A stretch of DNA of 64,000 bases from an uncultured Bacteroides sp. (GTDB lineage Bacteria > Bacteroidota > Bacteroidia > Bacteroidales > Bacteroidaceae): assembly GCA_949296575.1 (NCBI GenBank), contig CASFPE010000013.1:1-64000 (forward strand). The letters are read 5' to 3'. Position 1 is the first letter of the stretch. Every line of letters starts with the position of its first letter. Below are positions 36,475 to 45,940 of the stretch, one piece after another. Under the pieces are notes generated by a model. It was not told where the DNA came from and did not search any database. It worked only from the letters and a program-made list of their open reading frames with translations. The position numbers and the translations under genes were made by a program.

Positions 36475-36700
36475 GCCAGAAACTTCCGCCTTCCCGCGCA
36501 CATTCTTCCAAACACGCCGCCAAGAACTTCCGTCCACACGGGCAAAAACTTCTGCCGATGTCGTCGTTTGCATAGATGGCGGCGGCATTTGTACGGACGA
36601 CGGCGACGTTTATACAGATGCCGCCGACAGCAGGAAAAGTTGCACGCTTGATCGGAAGTTCCCGCACGGGTGAACAGAAGTTCCCACACAGGCAAACGGG
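36475..36700. repeat. Intergenic 21-bp tandem element, copy 2
   Basis: Units at 36570-36590, 36591-36611 and 36612-36632 have the same 21-bp period and wording as those at 21996-22058 (core ACAGATGCCGCCGACAG). They are flanked by AACTTCCG words (about 36480, 36524, 36548) and followed by AAGTTGCACGC and AAGTTCCC words. It fills most of the gap 36435-36773 between the divergent M16 and LOG genes. The only other sequence there is AT-poor spacer. Confidence 0.6.
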
Positions 36701-36773
36701 AAAAATACCCCGCTCCCCTGTTGCACCATTGCGCCAAAATGCAGATATTTGCACCGTTTAATGCAATTCTGGC

Positions 36774-37307
36774 ATGGAAAAAATAGGTATCTTTTGCTCC
36801 GCCTCTGAATCCATCGACAAAGCATACTTTGAAAAAGCCACGGAATTAGGCGCATGGATGGGAAAAGAAGGCAAAACACTGGTGTACGGCGGCTCCAACA
36901 TGGGACTGATGGAATGCGTGGCGCAAGCTGTGAAGCAAAACGGGGGAACCGTCGTCGGCGTAGTTCCTTCCAAACTGGAAGAAGCAGGGCGGGCAAGCAA
37001 CCTGTTGGACAAGACCATCCGCACTGCCGGGCTGAGCGACCGCAAGGACACGATGATAGCCCTCTCCGACATCCTCGTCGCCCTGCCCGGAGGCATCGGC
37101 ACAATGGACGAGATATTCCACACCTTGGCAGAAGCATCGCTCGGATACCACGCCAAGAAAGTCATCCTCTACAACATCAACGGGTTCTACGACCCTCTGG
37201 CAGCAACGCTGGAGATGCTCCTCCAAAAACACTTTGCCCGGAAATCCTTGGAACGCCACCTCCTCACAGCCCGAGACTTTGAAGAATTGAAAAGGCTGCT
37301 GCAATAA
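36774..37307 (+). CDS. LOG family protein (cytokinin riboside phosphoribohydrolase-like)
   Basis: 177 residues, a Rossmann-like fold. The two family motifs are present: GGSNMGLMECVA and PGGIGTMDEIF. LOG proteins release the base from nucleoside 5'-monophosphates; in bacteria the usual substrate may be AMP. The length is normal. Confidence 0.9.
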   Translation: MEKIGIFCSASESIDKAYFEKATELGAWMGKEGKTLVYGGSNMGLMECVAQAVKQNGGTVVGVVPSKLEEAGRASNLLDKTIRTAGLSDRKDTMIALSDILVALPGGIGTMDEIFHTLAEASLGYHAKKVILYNINGFYDPLAATLEMLLQKHFARKSLERHLLTARDFEELKRLLQ

Positions 37308-37358
37308 CGCCCCTGCAAAAAACAACCCCAAAAGGCAAAACATAAAAAAGGAGACATC

Positions 37359-38300
37359 ATGCGAAAAGTCATCGGAATCGGAGAAACCATCTTAGACATC
37401 CTGTTCAAAAACGGGCAACCCACAGCCGCCATCCCCGGAGGCTCCGTCTTCAACGGGCTCGCCTCATTAGGGAAAATGGGAGTCAACGTGAGCTTCATCA
37501 GCGAAGTAGGCAACGACAAAGTAGGCGACATCATCCTTGCTTTCATGAAAGAAAACGGAATCAGCAGCCAATACGTCAGCCGGTTCCCCGACGGGAAATC
37601 GCCCGTGTCGCTTGCCTTCCTCGATGAAAAGAACGATGCCGAATACATCTTCTACAAAGACGCCCCCAACCAACGCATCGACAGCCGATACCCGGAAATC
37701 AACGAAGACGACATCGTCATGTTCGGCTCCTACTTCGCAATCAATCCTGTGCTGCGCGAAAAAGTAACCGAATTCCTGGCTTACGCCCGCGAACAAGGCG
37801 CTATCCTCTACTACGACCCCAACTTCAGAAGCACCCACAAAAGCGAAGCCCTGAAACTGGCACCCGCCATCATTGAAAACCTGGAATACGCCGACATCGT
37901 GCGAGGCGCCAACCAAGACTTCATGAACATGTACAACGGCTTGGACAACGTAGACCAAATATACCTCAACAAAATCAAGTTCTACTGCCCCGTCTTTATC
38001 TGCACATCCGGCGAAGGCAACATCAGCCTCCGCACCGGACGCCTTTCCAAAGAATACGAAGTGCCAAGGCTGGAAACCGTCAGCACCGTAGGAGCCGGCG
38101 ACAGCTTCAACGCCGGCATCGTCTACGGCCTGTTGGAACAAGGCATCCGCCGCAAACAACTCTGGCAAATGGATGAAACAGAATGGGACAAAATCATCGG
38201 CCACGGCATCCGCTTCTCATCCGACGCATGCATGAACATCGGCAATTCCATATCCAAAGAATTTGCGGCCAGCTACGGGAAAGAAGATGCCCGCCGATAA
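37359..38300 (+). CDS. PfkB family sugar kinase (fructokinase-like)
   Basis: 313 residues. The family start GIGETILDILF and GGSVFNGLASLGKMG bind the sugar; the second PfkB signature ETVSTVGAGDSFNAGIVYG contains the catalytic Asp. Fructose is the likeliest substrate for this subgroup in Bacteroidales, but ribose or adenosine cannot be excluded. A GGAGA site precedes the ATG. Confidence 0.87.
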   Translation: MRKVIGIGETILDILFKNGQPTAAIPGGSVFNGLASLGKMGVNVSFISEVGNDKVGDIILAFMKENGISSQYVSRFPDGKSPVSLAFLDEKNDAEYIFYKDAPNQRIDSRYPEINEDDIVMFGSYFAINPVLREKVTEFLAYAREQGAILYYDPNFRSTHKSEALKLAPAIIENLEYADIVRGANQDFMNMYNGLDNVDQIYLNKIKFYCPVFICTSGEGNISLRTGRLSKEYEVPRLETVSTVGAGDSFNAGIVYGLLEQGIRRKQLWQMDETEWDKIIGHGIRFSSDACMNIGNSISKEFAASYGKEDARR

Positions 38301-38384
38301 GAAAAAACACTCCAAACAGCCACAATTTCCAACCCGAAACGAAAGAAATAGCCCTGTCATACAACGTATTCCATTTTTTATTCC

Positions 38385-38392
38385 TACTTTTG
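38385..38392 (+). promoter_or_regulatory. -7 element upstream of the DEAD-box gene
   Basis: TACTTTTG matches TAnnTTTG. Its position, 27 bp before TTG 38419, argues for that start codon rather than an ATG inside the end of the kinase gene. Confidence 0.45.
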
Positions 38393-38418
38393 CCGCCAAA
38401 TTCAAATATTGCAATAAA

Positions 38419-40242
38419 TTGAAAACATTTAAAGAGCTGGGCGTTTCAGAGGAAATACTGAAAGCCATCGAAGAAATGGGCTACGAAAGCCCCATGCCTG
38501 TGCAAGAAGAAGTCATCCCCTACCTATTGGAAAAAAGCGACAGCGATGTCGTCGCACTGGCACAAACCGGAACAGGGAAAACAGCCGCGTTCGGCTTGCC
38601 ACTCATACAAACCACCGACGTAAGCCAACGTGTCCCACAAGCACTCATACTCTGCCCCACAAGGGAACTGTGCCTGCAAATAGCCGGCGACCTGAACGAT
38701 TACTCCAAATACGTCAACGGGCTGAAAGTGTTGCCCGTATATGGAGGCTCATCCATAGAAAGCCAAATAAAAAGCCTGAAAAAAGGAGTGCATATCATCG
38801 TGGCTACACCAGGACGCTTGCTTGACCTCATGGAACGCAAAACCGTAAAGCTCGAAACCGTCCACAAAATAGTCATGGACGAAGCAGACGAAATGCTGAA
38901 CATGGGATTCAGCGAAAGCATCAACGCCATATTGGCCGAAGTGCCTGAAGACAGGACCACGCTGATGTTCTCGGCTACCATGTCGCCAGAAATATCACGC
39001 ATCGCCAAGAATTACCTGCGCGACGCCAAAGAAATCACCATCGGCGTAAAGAACGAAGGCACCAAAAACGTCAAGCACGTTTACTACATGGTGCATGCAA
39101 AAGACAAATACTTGGCACTGAAACGCGTCGTGGACTACTACCCGCAAATCTACGCCATCATCTTCTGCCGCACGCGGAAAGAAACGCAGGAAATCGCCGA
39201 CAAGCTGATACAGGACGGCTACAACGCCGACTCCCTGCACGGCGAATTGTCGCAGGCACAGCGCGACCTCGTGATGCAGAAGTTCCGCCAACGCCATCTG
39301 CAACTGCTAGTGGCCACCGACGTGGCTGCACGAGGGCTTGACGTGAACGACCTGACGCACGTCATCAACTATGGCCTGCCCGACGACACGGAAAGCTACA
39401 CGCACCGAAGCGGGCGGACAGGAAGAGCGGGAAAAACAGGCACGTCCATCACCATCATGAACCTGCGCGAAAAAGGGAAGATGAAAGCCATTGAGCGCAT
39501 CATCGGGAAAAAGTTCGAAGCAGGAGAAATGCCGACCGGGAAACAAATCTGCGAAAAACAGTTGCTGAAGGTCATCGACGACATCGAAAAAGTGAAAGTC
39601 AACGAAGAAGAAATAGCCGACTTCCTGCCCGACACGTTCCGCAAGCTGGAATGGCTCACCAAAGAAGACCTCATCAAGCGCATGGTGTCGTTAGAGTTCA
39701 ACCGCTTCTTGGAGTACTACCGCGATGCCAAAGAAATCGAAATGCCGTCTTCACCGGGACGGGAAAAAGACAAAAAGGAAGGCAGGAAAGAAAGAAGCCG
39801 GGAGAAAGGTTCCCGCAAAGCCGAAGCCGGATACACCCGCCTGTTCCTGAACCTCGGAAAGAAAGACGGGTTCTTCGCCGCGCAAATCATGGAACTCATC
39901 AACCGCAAGATGAAAGGCGAACACCCGGAAATAGGGCGCATCGACCTGATGCAGAACTTCTCGTTCTTCGAAGTACCCGAAAGGGAAGCGAAAAGCGTGG
40001 TGAAAGCACTGAACAACAGCAGCATCAACGGACGGAGAATCGTGGTGGAAGTGGCCGAAGAAAACGAAGGAAAAAGCGACAAGGCCGGGAAGAAACGCAA
40101 ACCGGAAGGCAAAAAAGCTCCGCGTGCCCCCCGCGAAGAGCGCAAAAGCGCACCCAAGGCTGTTTCCATGAAAAAGGATGACTGGAAGCAATTCTTCATC
40201 CACAATGGTGATGACGCAAAAGGCCGGAAACGGAAGAAATAA
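38419..40242 (+). CDS. DEAD-box RNA helicase with C-terminal RNA-binding domain
   Basis: 607 residues from a TTG start. Helicase motifs in order: Q motif (PMPVQEEVIP), AQTGTGKT, PTRELC, ATPGR, DEAD, SAT, and HRSGRTGRAG. The tail has a charged linker (KEGRKERSREKGSRKAEAG), a DbpA/CsdA-type RNA-binding domain (YTRLFLNLGKKDGFFAA to RRIVVEVAEE) and a basic end. It probably helps ribosome assembly or cold adaptation. ATG codons further upstream in the frame overlap the kinase gene and add a sequence unlike relatives. A 15-bp terminator follows. Confidence 0.9.
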   Translation: MKTFKELGVSEEILKAIEEMGYESPMPVQEEVIPYLLEKSDSDVVALAQTGTGKTAAFGLPLIQTTDVSQRVPQALILCPTRELCLQIAGDLNDYSKYVNGLKVLPVYGGSSIESQIKSLKKGVHIIVATPGRLLDLMERKTVKLETVHKIVMDEADEMLNMGFSESINAILAEVPEDRTTLMFSATMSPEISRIAKNYLRDAKEITIGVKNEGTKNVKHVYYMVHAKDKYLALKRVVDYYPQIYAIIFCRTRKETQEIADKLIQDGYNADSLHGELSQAQRDLVMQKFRQRHLQLLVATDVAARGLDVNDLTHVINYGLPDDTESYTHRSGRTGRAGKTGTSITIMNLREKGKMKAIERIIGKKFEAGEMPTGKQICEKQLLKVIDDIEKVKVNEEEIADFLPDTFRKLEWLTKEDLIKRMVSLEFNRFLEYYRDAKEIEMPSSPGREKDKKEGRKERSREKGSRKAEAGYTRLFLNLGKKDGFFAAQIMELINRKMKGEHPEIGRIDLMQNFSFFEVPEREAKSVVKALNNSSINGRRIVVEVAEENEGKSDKAGKKRKPEGKKAPRAPREERKSAPKAVSMKKDDWKQFFIHNGDDAKGRKRKK

Positions 40243-40253
40243 GGAACACATGC

Positions 40254-40290
40254 AAGGACGGCACTGCCTTCGAGGCAGTGCCGTCCTTTT
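40254..40290. terminator. Strong bidirectional terminator
   Basis: AAGGACGGCACTGCC (40254-40268) pairs perfectly with GGCAGTGCCGTCCTT (40274-40288) around TTCGA, followed by TTTT. It separates convergent genes. Confidence 0.88.
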
Positions 40291-40309
40291 TTATGCATAT
40301 CCCATCTGG

Positions 40310-41086
40310 TCAATAAGAAGCCGAAGCGCGGATGCCCTCTGCCTCCAATAACCGCACGATGCGGTCCAACTCTTCATGCGAAGCCTTGCAAAGGCCGTGT
40401 CCGGGCGTTTCCCGGTCAATCGTATAAACCATCACCTCGCGTGGAGATATCTCCTTCACAGCCTTTATCCAAGGCAGCACGTAGGCATCCGAAGTGTTGT
40501 CCACGTCCCTGCCTTCAAAGGAACCTTTCATGAACATGGTCTGGATGACCAAACGCCCGCCGAAATCTTTCATGCGGCTGATGATTTCTTCCACATCATA
40601 ATGCCCTGCCGGACGGTCCACCATACGGATGTAGCCGGGGTCTGCCGTGTCCAACTTCAGGATGTTGTTGTCCACCTTGCACAACGCCCGGAACACTTCG
40701 TCCCGGTGGATGAAGGTGGAATTGCTCAGCACGCTGATTTTCGCCGCAGGGAAATAGCGGTCGCGAAGCGCAACCGTGTCGTCGATGATGCCTGCGAAAT
40801 GCGGATGGCAAGTAGGCTCACCGTTGCCTGCAAAGGTCAACACGTCGGGAACAACGCCGTCCTGCCGCATTTCCTTCAATTTTTCTTCCAACTTCACGCG
40901 GACTTCTTCACGCGACGGGAGCGGCATGCGGGGCCGGCGTTCGGCATTGAACCCGCACTCGCAATAAATGCAATCAAAGGAACATACCTTCCCGTCGGCC
41001 GGAAGAAGGTTGATGCCTAACGAGATTCCCAAGCGGCGGCTATGCACCGGTCCGAACACGGGCGAAGGATAAATGACTGTGGACAT
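40310..41086 (-). CDS. Radical SAM protein
   Basis: 258 residues. The cluster motif CSFDCIYC (CxxxCxxC) lies near residue 35 and is followed by another Cys (EC); a SAM-binding-like GNGEPTCHP follows (about residue 90). The pattern resembles the small Elp3-unrelated radical SAM proteins often annotated only by superfamily; the substrate is unknown. It has no partner gene nearby. Confidence 0.85.
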   Translation of the reverse strand: MSTVIYPSPVFGPVHSRRLGISLGINLLPADGKVCSFDCIYCECGFNAERRPRMPLPSREEVRVKLEEKLKEMRQDGVVPDVLTFAGNGEPTCHPHFAGIIDDTVALRDRYFPAAKISVLSNSTFIHRDEVFRALCKVDNNILKLDTADPGYIRMVDRPAGHYDVEEIISRMKDFGGRLVIQTMFMKGSFEGRDVDNTSDAYVLPWIKAVKEISPREVMVYTIDRETPGHGLCKASHEELDRIVRLLEAEGIRASASY

Positions 41087-41287
41087 GACGGCTTTCCTGT
41101 TTTTTTATGACAACAATCAGTTCTTTCAGATGCAAATGTAGGAACAAATCGCGAAACGGCCTGCAAGCCTTCCGCAAAAAGTTCAACGTGCTTCCGCAAA
41201 TTCTTCTATGAACATTTCGAAAAAGTTCTTAGAAGAATTCGAAAATCTTCCTGAACAATTGCGCCACCTTTCAGGAAGGTTTCACGG

Positions 41288-41385
41288 CACCTCCCAAAGG
41301 ATTTCTAAAAACCTTATAATGTGTTGCCTCAAACCTTGCAAGGTTTTGCATGAAACCTTAGAAGGATTTTCAAGAACCTTTGGGA
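41288..41385. repeat. Intergenic ~90-bp repeat family 2, copy 2
   Basis: Begins CACCTCCCAAAGG and contains the perfect palindrome AAACCTTGCAAGGTTT (41330-41345) and TTTTGCATGAAACCTTAG. It aligns with 31140-31230. It occupies the gap 41087-41410 between the radical SAM start and the end of the HHH-barrel gene; a CAAATGTA (minus TACATTTG) promoter box lies at 41132-41139. Confidence 0.6.
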
Positions 41386-41410
41386 ATCATTTATTCCTGC
41401 TTCACAACTG

Positions 41411-43411
41411 TCAAAATTTCACCCTCAGCTGGCAATCGATGCCGGAACGGGTGGAGTAGGGGAGTTCCACGGAAGGATGCCGGTAATGGGTGCGGTAGGT
41501 TTTAACAACGGCTGTGAAATGCTTGTTGAAATCATAGCGGGCATACAGGGAAGCCCGCACGCCCTTGCCATGGAAAGAAGGGAATGAGAAGGCGTACAAC
41601 ATGCCTCGTTCATAAATAGTTAATCGTGAAGCGTAATCATCTGTGTCGAAAAGGGAATAATGAACAGACAGTTCAAACGGCACTTGTTGAAAACGGTAAG
41701 ACAACTGCTGCGAGAGCATGTAGCCGAAACTGGCCGGTTCGCCCTGCAAACGGACGGAAACAAAGTCCAGCGTGGTGCGGAAAGACAAGGAACGGGGCAG
41801 GGCATATCCCAACTGGTAACGGGCTTTATGCTTCGTGTTCGGCAGGACTTTCCCGGGACGCAATGCGGAATTTTTGTCCTTCACTTCGTATTGGTACCGC
41901 CAAAACATGGACAGACTGCGCTTGGGCGAATAAGTGGCTTGAAGCAAACCATCGAATCCTGAGGAAGGCTTGTCAACGCCGTAACGCAGCCAAGGAAAGT
42001 AAAAGAAGTCCGCATATGCGAAAAATTTCCAATAACGGAAGGGAGCTATCTCGAAACTTGCATAATAACCGCTTTCATTCCGCACATCAGCCCCTTCGGA
42101 CAAAGAACGCGCAAACCACGAATAATACCTTTTGCCGTAATAACGGTGCGAAAAAACTAATTGGCAGCCTGAAAAAGGATGGATGCGCAACACATGCAAG
42201 GAAGCAATCCCCTTGTCCTGGCTCATGGCCACTTCGCCTGTAAGGAACATTTTCTTCCAACGGTACTTATAATCCGCGCCAAATGCATAAAAATCCTTCC
42301 GCCGGGGATAAAACGCCGTGTAAGGCTTCACGTCGGGAAAGAACAACTTGTTGAAATGGTTATAAACAGCCGTGAAACCCAATTGCAAGTTGCCGGAAAT
42401 GTACTTAATGTTTGTGCCAACTGCTTGTGAAACAAACTGGCTTCGCTTTCTAATATCCGAAACTGTGCGGTGCAACCCATCTTTCTTCACGGAAGTTATC
42501 AACCCGTTATCCACCGACGCGTCCTGTTGCTTACAGGAATAAAAAGCGGTCAGCAGGAATTTCTTCAAGCGGTAAGAGGCAGCTGCCCCCTGCAAATAAT
42601 TGTACTCGTCCGTTGATGAATGCTTGCGGATGCCGTTGTTGCGGTATCCGATAGAAGCAGCGGTGGAGGTCTTGCCCAAGCCGAAATCCATGTTCATCAC
42701 CAACCCCAACCCGAAACTCAAGCGGTATTTCCCCAATGCCAAAGCATTTAAATCCCCAAAGTCTTTCAAAAAGAAATAATAGGAATAGGAATCATACCCT
42801 TTCTTGTTGTGAGCTTTGAAAAACGGTTCTCCTGCATCATTCTCGGCCGTCAGGCCAAAATGCAGTTTGTCCTTGTAATGAAAGCCATAGCGCACGGAAT
42901 GGTAAAGGGGACGGCCCACGTAGGAACCAAAATCCATGTCCGACTTCAAAGGAATGTTCATGCGGGCAACCACCTCGTTTTTGCCATATTTGAACATTTC
43001 CCTCCACGACGGGCCGGATGATTTCTCCGGCTCGCCCAAATAAACGAACGGCAAAAGGTATTGAATGGTCTGGCGGTCCATTTCCTCCACCAACTGCAAT
43101 TCATAAATGGTCTTCATGCCGCCCGTCACGTACAGATAGTACAAGATGTTCTCTATCTGCAAGTCAGACAAAAAAGGCAACTGCTCCAATTGCTCTTTTG
43201 TCGCCGTGTTGATGTTCAAGGGATGGTCGCGCAAATCAGACAAAGCCTCGAACATGTTCTCCATAGGCAGTTGTTCTTCCTCGTCATCCACAGCCATTTG
43301 TTCCAAGACATCCTCCACATCCAACGGCGAATAGTTCTGCGCATGCAGGCCGGCGGCAAAGAAAAAACCGGATGCGACAACCAAACATGCCCTTTTCAAC
43401 AGCCTGTTCAT
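41411..43411 (-). CDS. Helix-hairpin-helix protein with outer-membrane barrel
   Basis: 666 residues with a signal peptide (ASGFFFAAGLHAQ). Residues about 60-125 have ComEA-type helix-hairpin-helix repeats (LNINTATKEQLEQLPFLS). The remaining 500 residues are aromatic-rich beta strands ending CQLRVKF, a barrel with a terminal Phe. A DNA-binding motif fused to an outer-membrane barrel is known in Bacteroidales but unexplained; DNA uptake is a guess. The PorV-like gene lies six bases upstream and shares its transcript. Confidence 0.8.
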   Translation of the reverse strand: MNRLLKRACLVVASGFFFAAGLHAQNYSPLDVEDVLEQMAVDDEEEQLPMENMFEALSDLRDHPLNINTATKEQLEQLPFLSDLQIENILYYLYVTGGMKTIYELQLVEEMDRQTIQYLLPFVYLGEPEKSSGPSWREMFKYGKNEVVARMNIPLKSDMDFGSYVGRPLYHSVRYGFHYKDKLHFGLTAENDAGEPFFKAHNKKGYDSYSYYFFLKDFGDLNALALGKYRLSFGLGLVMNMDFGLGKTSTAASIGYRNNGIRKHSSTDEYNYLQGAAASYRLKKFLLTAFYSCKQQDASVDNGLITSVKKDGLHRTVSDIRKRSQFVSQAVGTNIKYISGNLQLGFTAVYNHFNKLFFPDVKPYTAFYPRRKDFYAFGADYKYRWKKMFLTGEVAMSQDKGIASLHVLRIHPFSGCQLVFSHRYYGKRYYSWFARSLSEGADVRNESGYYASFEIAPFRYWKFFAYADFFYFPWLRYGVDKPSSGFDGLLQATYSPKRSLSMFWRYQYEVKDKNSALRPGKVLPNTKHKARYQLGYALPRSLSFRTTLDFVSVRLQGEPASFGYMLSQQLSYRFQQVPFELSVHYSLFDTDDYASRLTIYERGMLYAFSFPSFHGKGVRASLYARYDFNKHFTAVVKTYRTHYRHPSVELPYSTRSGIDCQLRVKF

Positions 43412-43417
43412 ATCCTA

Positions 43418-44236
43418 TCAAAAGCTGAACGCCACATCACAAGAAGAACGGAATCCCAAAACAGGATGGCGGCTGAAAGCCAAATCCAACGTGAAAAAAG
43501 AAAGGTTCAACCCCACGCCGAAAGATGGCGTAAAGGGCTTTCCGTACATGCCTGCACGCAAACAAAGTTGAGGAATAGGCATATACTCCATGCCCACTTT
43601 GCAAACCACGGGGTAAGAGAAATCTTTCTCCACTTCGGCACACATCAAAAGGACGGGCAATATTTCATAAGAAGCGCCTAAAGAAAGCACCACAGGCATT
43701 TCCATCTTCCTTGAATCCGATTTCAACTTCACCACAAACGGATTAATGGCCAACACGGAAAGCGTAAGTTTGTCCACAGGACGGGCTGTCACGCCAATGT
43801 CTGCCGTAAACAAAGACTTGTTAGGATCTGTATCAGAATAATGAACGTTCAAGTAATTCACACGGACACCCAAAGCAAGGAAAGAAGACAATTTTCGGTA
43901 CAAATTCAAAGATGCCAACGTCTCATTGTATGCCTTGAAACCATAACGGGAAACATACGTGCCCACATTCAAATATTTGTTGGGGAAATTGAATGAACCC
44001 GCATAAGTGGACAACTCTTTTATCCCGTAACGGTTGAGATAATGAAGTGAAACAAAACGCGTTTCATCAAAAGCACATCCTGAAGGATTGGCAAAACCAG
44101 GCAACACAGACACGCAATCGCCCATTGCGCCTGCCCTGGAATTAACAAACTGGTACACATCCAAAGCCTTGCAAGGAATATTCGTGCAAATAAACAGCCC
44201 TATGAAAAATGTGATATCCTTCCAAAAATGTCGCAT
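43418..44236 (-). CDS. PorV/UPF0164-like outer-membrane barrel
   Basis: 272 residues. After the signal (FIGLFICTNIPCKA) comes SRAGAMGDCVSVLPGFANPSGCAF, the AMG...NP pattern seen in FadL-like PorV/PorQ proteins, then strands typical of a barrel ending DVAFSF. PorV proteins are shuttle components of type IX secretion; whether this one serves that or partners the HHH barrel downstream is not clear. Confidence 0.65.
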   Translation of the reverse strand: MRHFWKDITFFIGLFICTNIPCKALDVYQFVNSRAGAMGDCVSVLPGFANPSGCAFDETRFVSLHYLNRYGIKELSTYAGSFNFPNKYLNVGTYVSRYGFKAYNETLASLNLYRKLSSFLALGVRVNYLNVHYSDTDPNKSLFTADIGVTARPVDKLTLSVLAINPFVVKLKSDSRKMEMPVVLSLGASYEILPVLLMCAEVEKDFSYPVVCKVGMEYMPIPQLCLRAGMYGKPFTPSFGVGLNLSFFTLDLAFSRHPVLGFRSSCDVAFSF

Positions 44237-44340
44237 TTGTATTCAAAAATCAAATGCGAAAATAGTTAAAATAGCATAGCAAACAAAACTTATACAAAAT
44301 AATACTCAGACAAAAGCAGAATCAATTTATTTTTGCTCTC

Positions 44341-44943
44341 ATGAAAAGATTGTGGACTGCCATATTGATAATCTTTGCAACAATCTTTTGTGCTATCCAT
44401 ACAAAAGCGCAAAACAAACCTGAAATTGAAAAAAACATTGTGCCGGTTTGCGTGTACAAAGGCGACACTATCCCTGCCTTGCAAATCAGGAACATTTACA
44501 TCTATCCGGAATGGAAATTCAAAAACAACCGGGAAAGAGTGCGGTATAACCGCTTGGTGCGCGATGTGAAAAAAACATTGCCTATTGCGAAACTCGTCAA
44601 ACAAACCATCATAGAAACATATGAACTTTTGCAAACGCTGCCCGACGAACAGGAAAAAGAAAAACACCTGAAAGCAGTGGAAAAAGGGCTTAAAAAGCAA
44701 TACATGCCCATGATGAGGAAAATGACCTTCTCACAAGGAAAATTGCTCATAAAGCTGATTGACAGGGAATGCGATGAATCTGCATATGGCATTATCAAAG
44801 CATTCATGGGGCCGTTCAAAGCAGGATTCTACCAAGCATTCGCAGCCATGTTCGGCGCCAGCCTGAAAAAGGAATACGACCCGGAAGGCATTGACGAGAT
44901 GACGGAACGAATCATCATCTTAGTGGAAAACGGGCAATTATAG
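44341..44943 (+). CDS. DUF4294 domain-containing exported protein
   Basis: 200 residues with a signal peptide (AILIIFATIFCAIHTKAQ). The mature part (VYKGDTIPALQIRNIYIYPEWKFKN...) matches DUF4294, a Bacteroidota family without known function. It is rich in charged helices. A TATTTTTG element lies just upstream at 44328-44335. It is convergent with the methyltransferase gene. Confidence 0.85.
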   Translation: MKRLWTAILIIFATIFCAIHTKAQNKPEIEKNIVPVCVYKGDTIPALQIRNIYIYPEWKFKNNRERVRYNRLVRDVKKTLPIAKLVKQTIIETYELLQTLPDEQEKEKHLKAVEKGLKKQYMPMMRKMTFSQGKLLIKLIDRECDESAYGIIKAFMGPFKAGFYQAFAAMFGASLKKEYDPEGIDEMTERIIILVENGQL

Positions 44944-44960
44944 ATGCAATCAACAGCTAT

Positions 44961-45491
44961 TCAATGAAGCTGTTTAAAGAAATCCCAAATGACAATCCCG
45001 CCCGTGACGGACACATTCAAGGAATGTTTGGTGCCATACTGAGGTATTTCAACAGCACCGTCGCAAAGATCCACTACTTCCTGCTGCACACCTTTCACTT
45101 CATTCCCCAAAACCACTGCATAACGCTGCCTTTTCTCTAAAACCAATTCGTTGAGCATGGTGCTTTTCTCCACTTGCTCCACGGCAAAAACGGTATAACC
45201 GTCGGCTTTCAATTCCCTCACAGCATCTGCGGCAGAAGGAAAATATTTCCAAGAAACCGTGGATTCGGCACCCAAAGCTGTCTTATGTATTTCAGGATGA
45301 GGAGGCACAGCCGATATGCCGCAAAGATAAATGCAAGAAACACGGAAAGCATCCGCAGTACGGAAGATGGAACCTACATTGTACATGCTGCGCACATTGT
45401 CAAGAACTACTGCCAGAGGCAATTTTTCTGCTAATTTAAATTCCTCCACACTTATCCGTTCAAGCTCTGTAATTTTCAGTTTTCTCATCAT
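44961..45491 (-). CDS. SpoU/TrmH-type RNA 2'-O-methyltransferase
   Basis: About 176 residues. The SPOUT knot motifs are visible: NVRSMYNVGSIFRTADAF, VLGNEVKGV and YGTKHSLNVSVTGGIVIWDF. The target RNA (tRNA or rRNA) cannot be told. The frame is readable from a TTG at 45494; two ATG codons follow, and I take 45491. A TATCTTTG box (minus, 45516-45509) lies close upstream. Confidence 0.88.
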   Translation of the reverse strand: MMRKLKITELERISVEEFKLAEKLPLAVVLDNVRSMYNVGSIFRTADAFRVSCIYLCGISAVPPHPEIHKTALGAESTVSWKYFPSAADAVRELKADGYTVFAVEQVEKSTMLNELVLEKRQRYAVVLGNEVKGVQQEVVDLCDGAVEIPQYGTKHSLNVSVTGGIVIWDFFKQLH

Positions 45492-45494
45492 CAA

Positions 45495-45940
45495 ACCATA
45501 TTGGGATGCAAAGATAGGAAGTATTCAACAAATACAGTTCACAAGCTGTGAAAAGCTGTCGAAAACAAAGGAAAGAGAAAATCAAAAATAAATTTGGAAA
45601 TACAAAACAAGTGCCTATTAGAAACATATAATCAAATAACAAAAAGAATAAGGAAGAATTTAAAATGCCTATTCAAACATCTTTTTCACTCCGCACTAAG
45701 GAATTTCTAAAGAAAAGTTCCTAACTTTGCAATATATGAACAATTGTTGAAATAGAATCACAATATATTCAGAATCAATAAATAAGATATATCATTCATT
45801 GTAAATAGCATCCTAATAACCTATGCCAAGCGATTAATAACTTTATATGCAAGAAAATCGCAATGATATTTCAAACAAAATGAACCGATTAATATAATCA
45901 TCATTAATTTTTTTTTTGAACATTAAAAATTATACTTATT
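45495..45940 (+). promoter_or_regulatory. Intergenic region and long AT-rich leader of nadA
   Basis: A 446-bp gap without a gene. TAACTTTG (45722-45729) is a -7 candidate for nadA, leaving a leader of about 200 nt; no good TTTG is seen at -33. The palindrome AACAATTGTT lies just downstream (about 45739). I find no known riboswitch motif. The sequence is far more AT-rich than the flanking genes. Confidence 0.4.

Noticed and set aside
35211..36737. N-terminal extension of the M16 peptidase by about 100 residues
   Set aside because: The added part is Arg-rich, encoded by the 21-bp repeat, and the ATG at 36434 has a good ribosome site.
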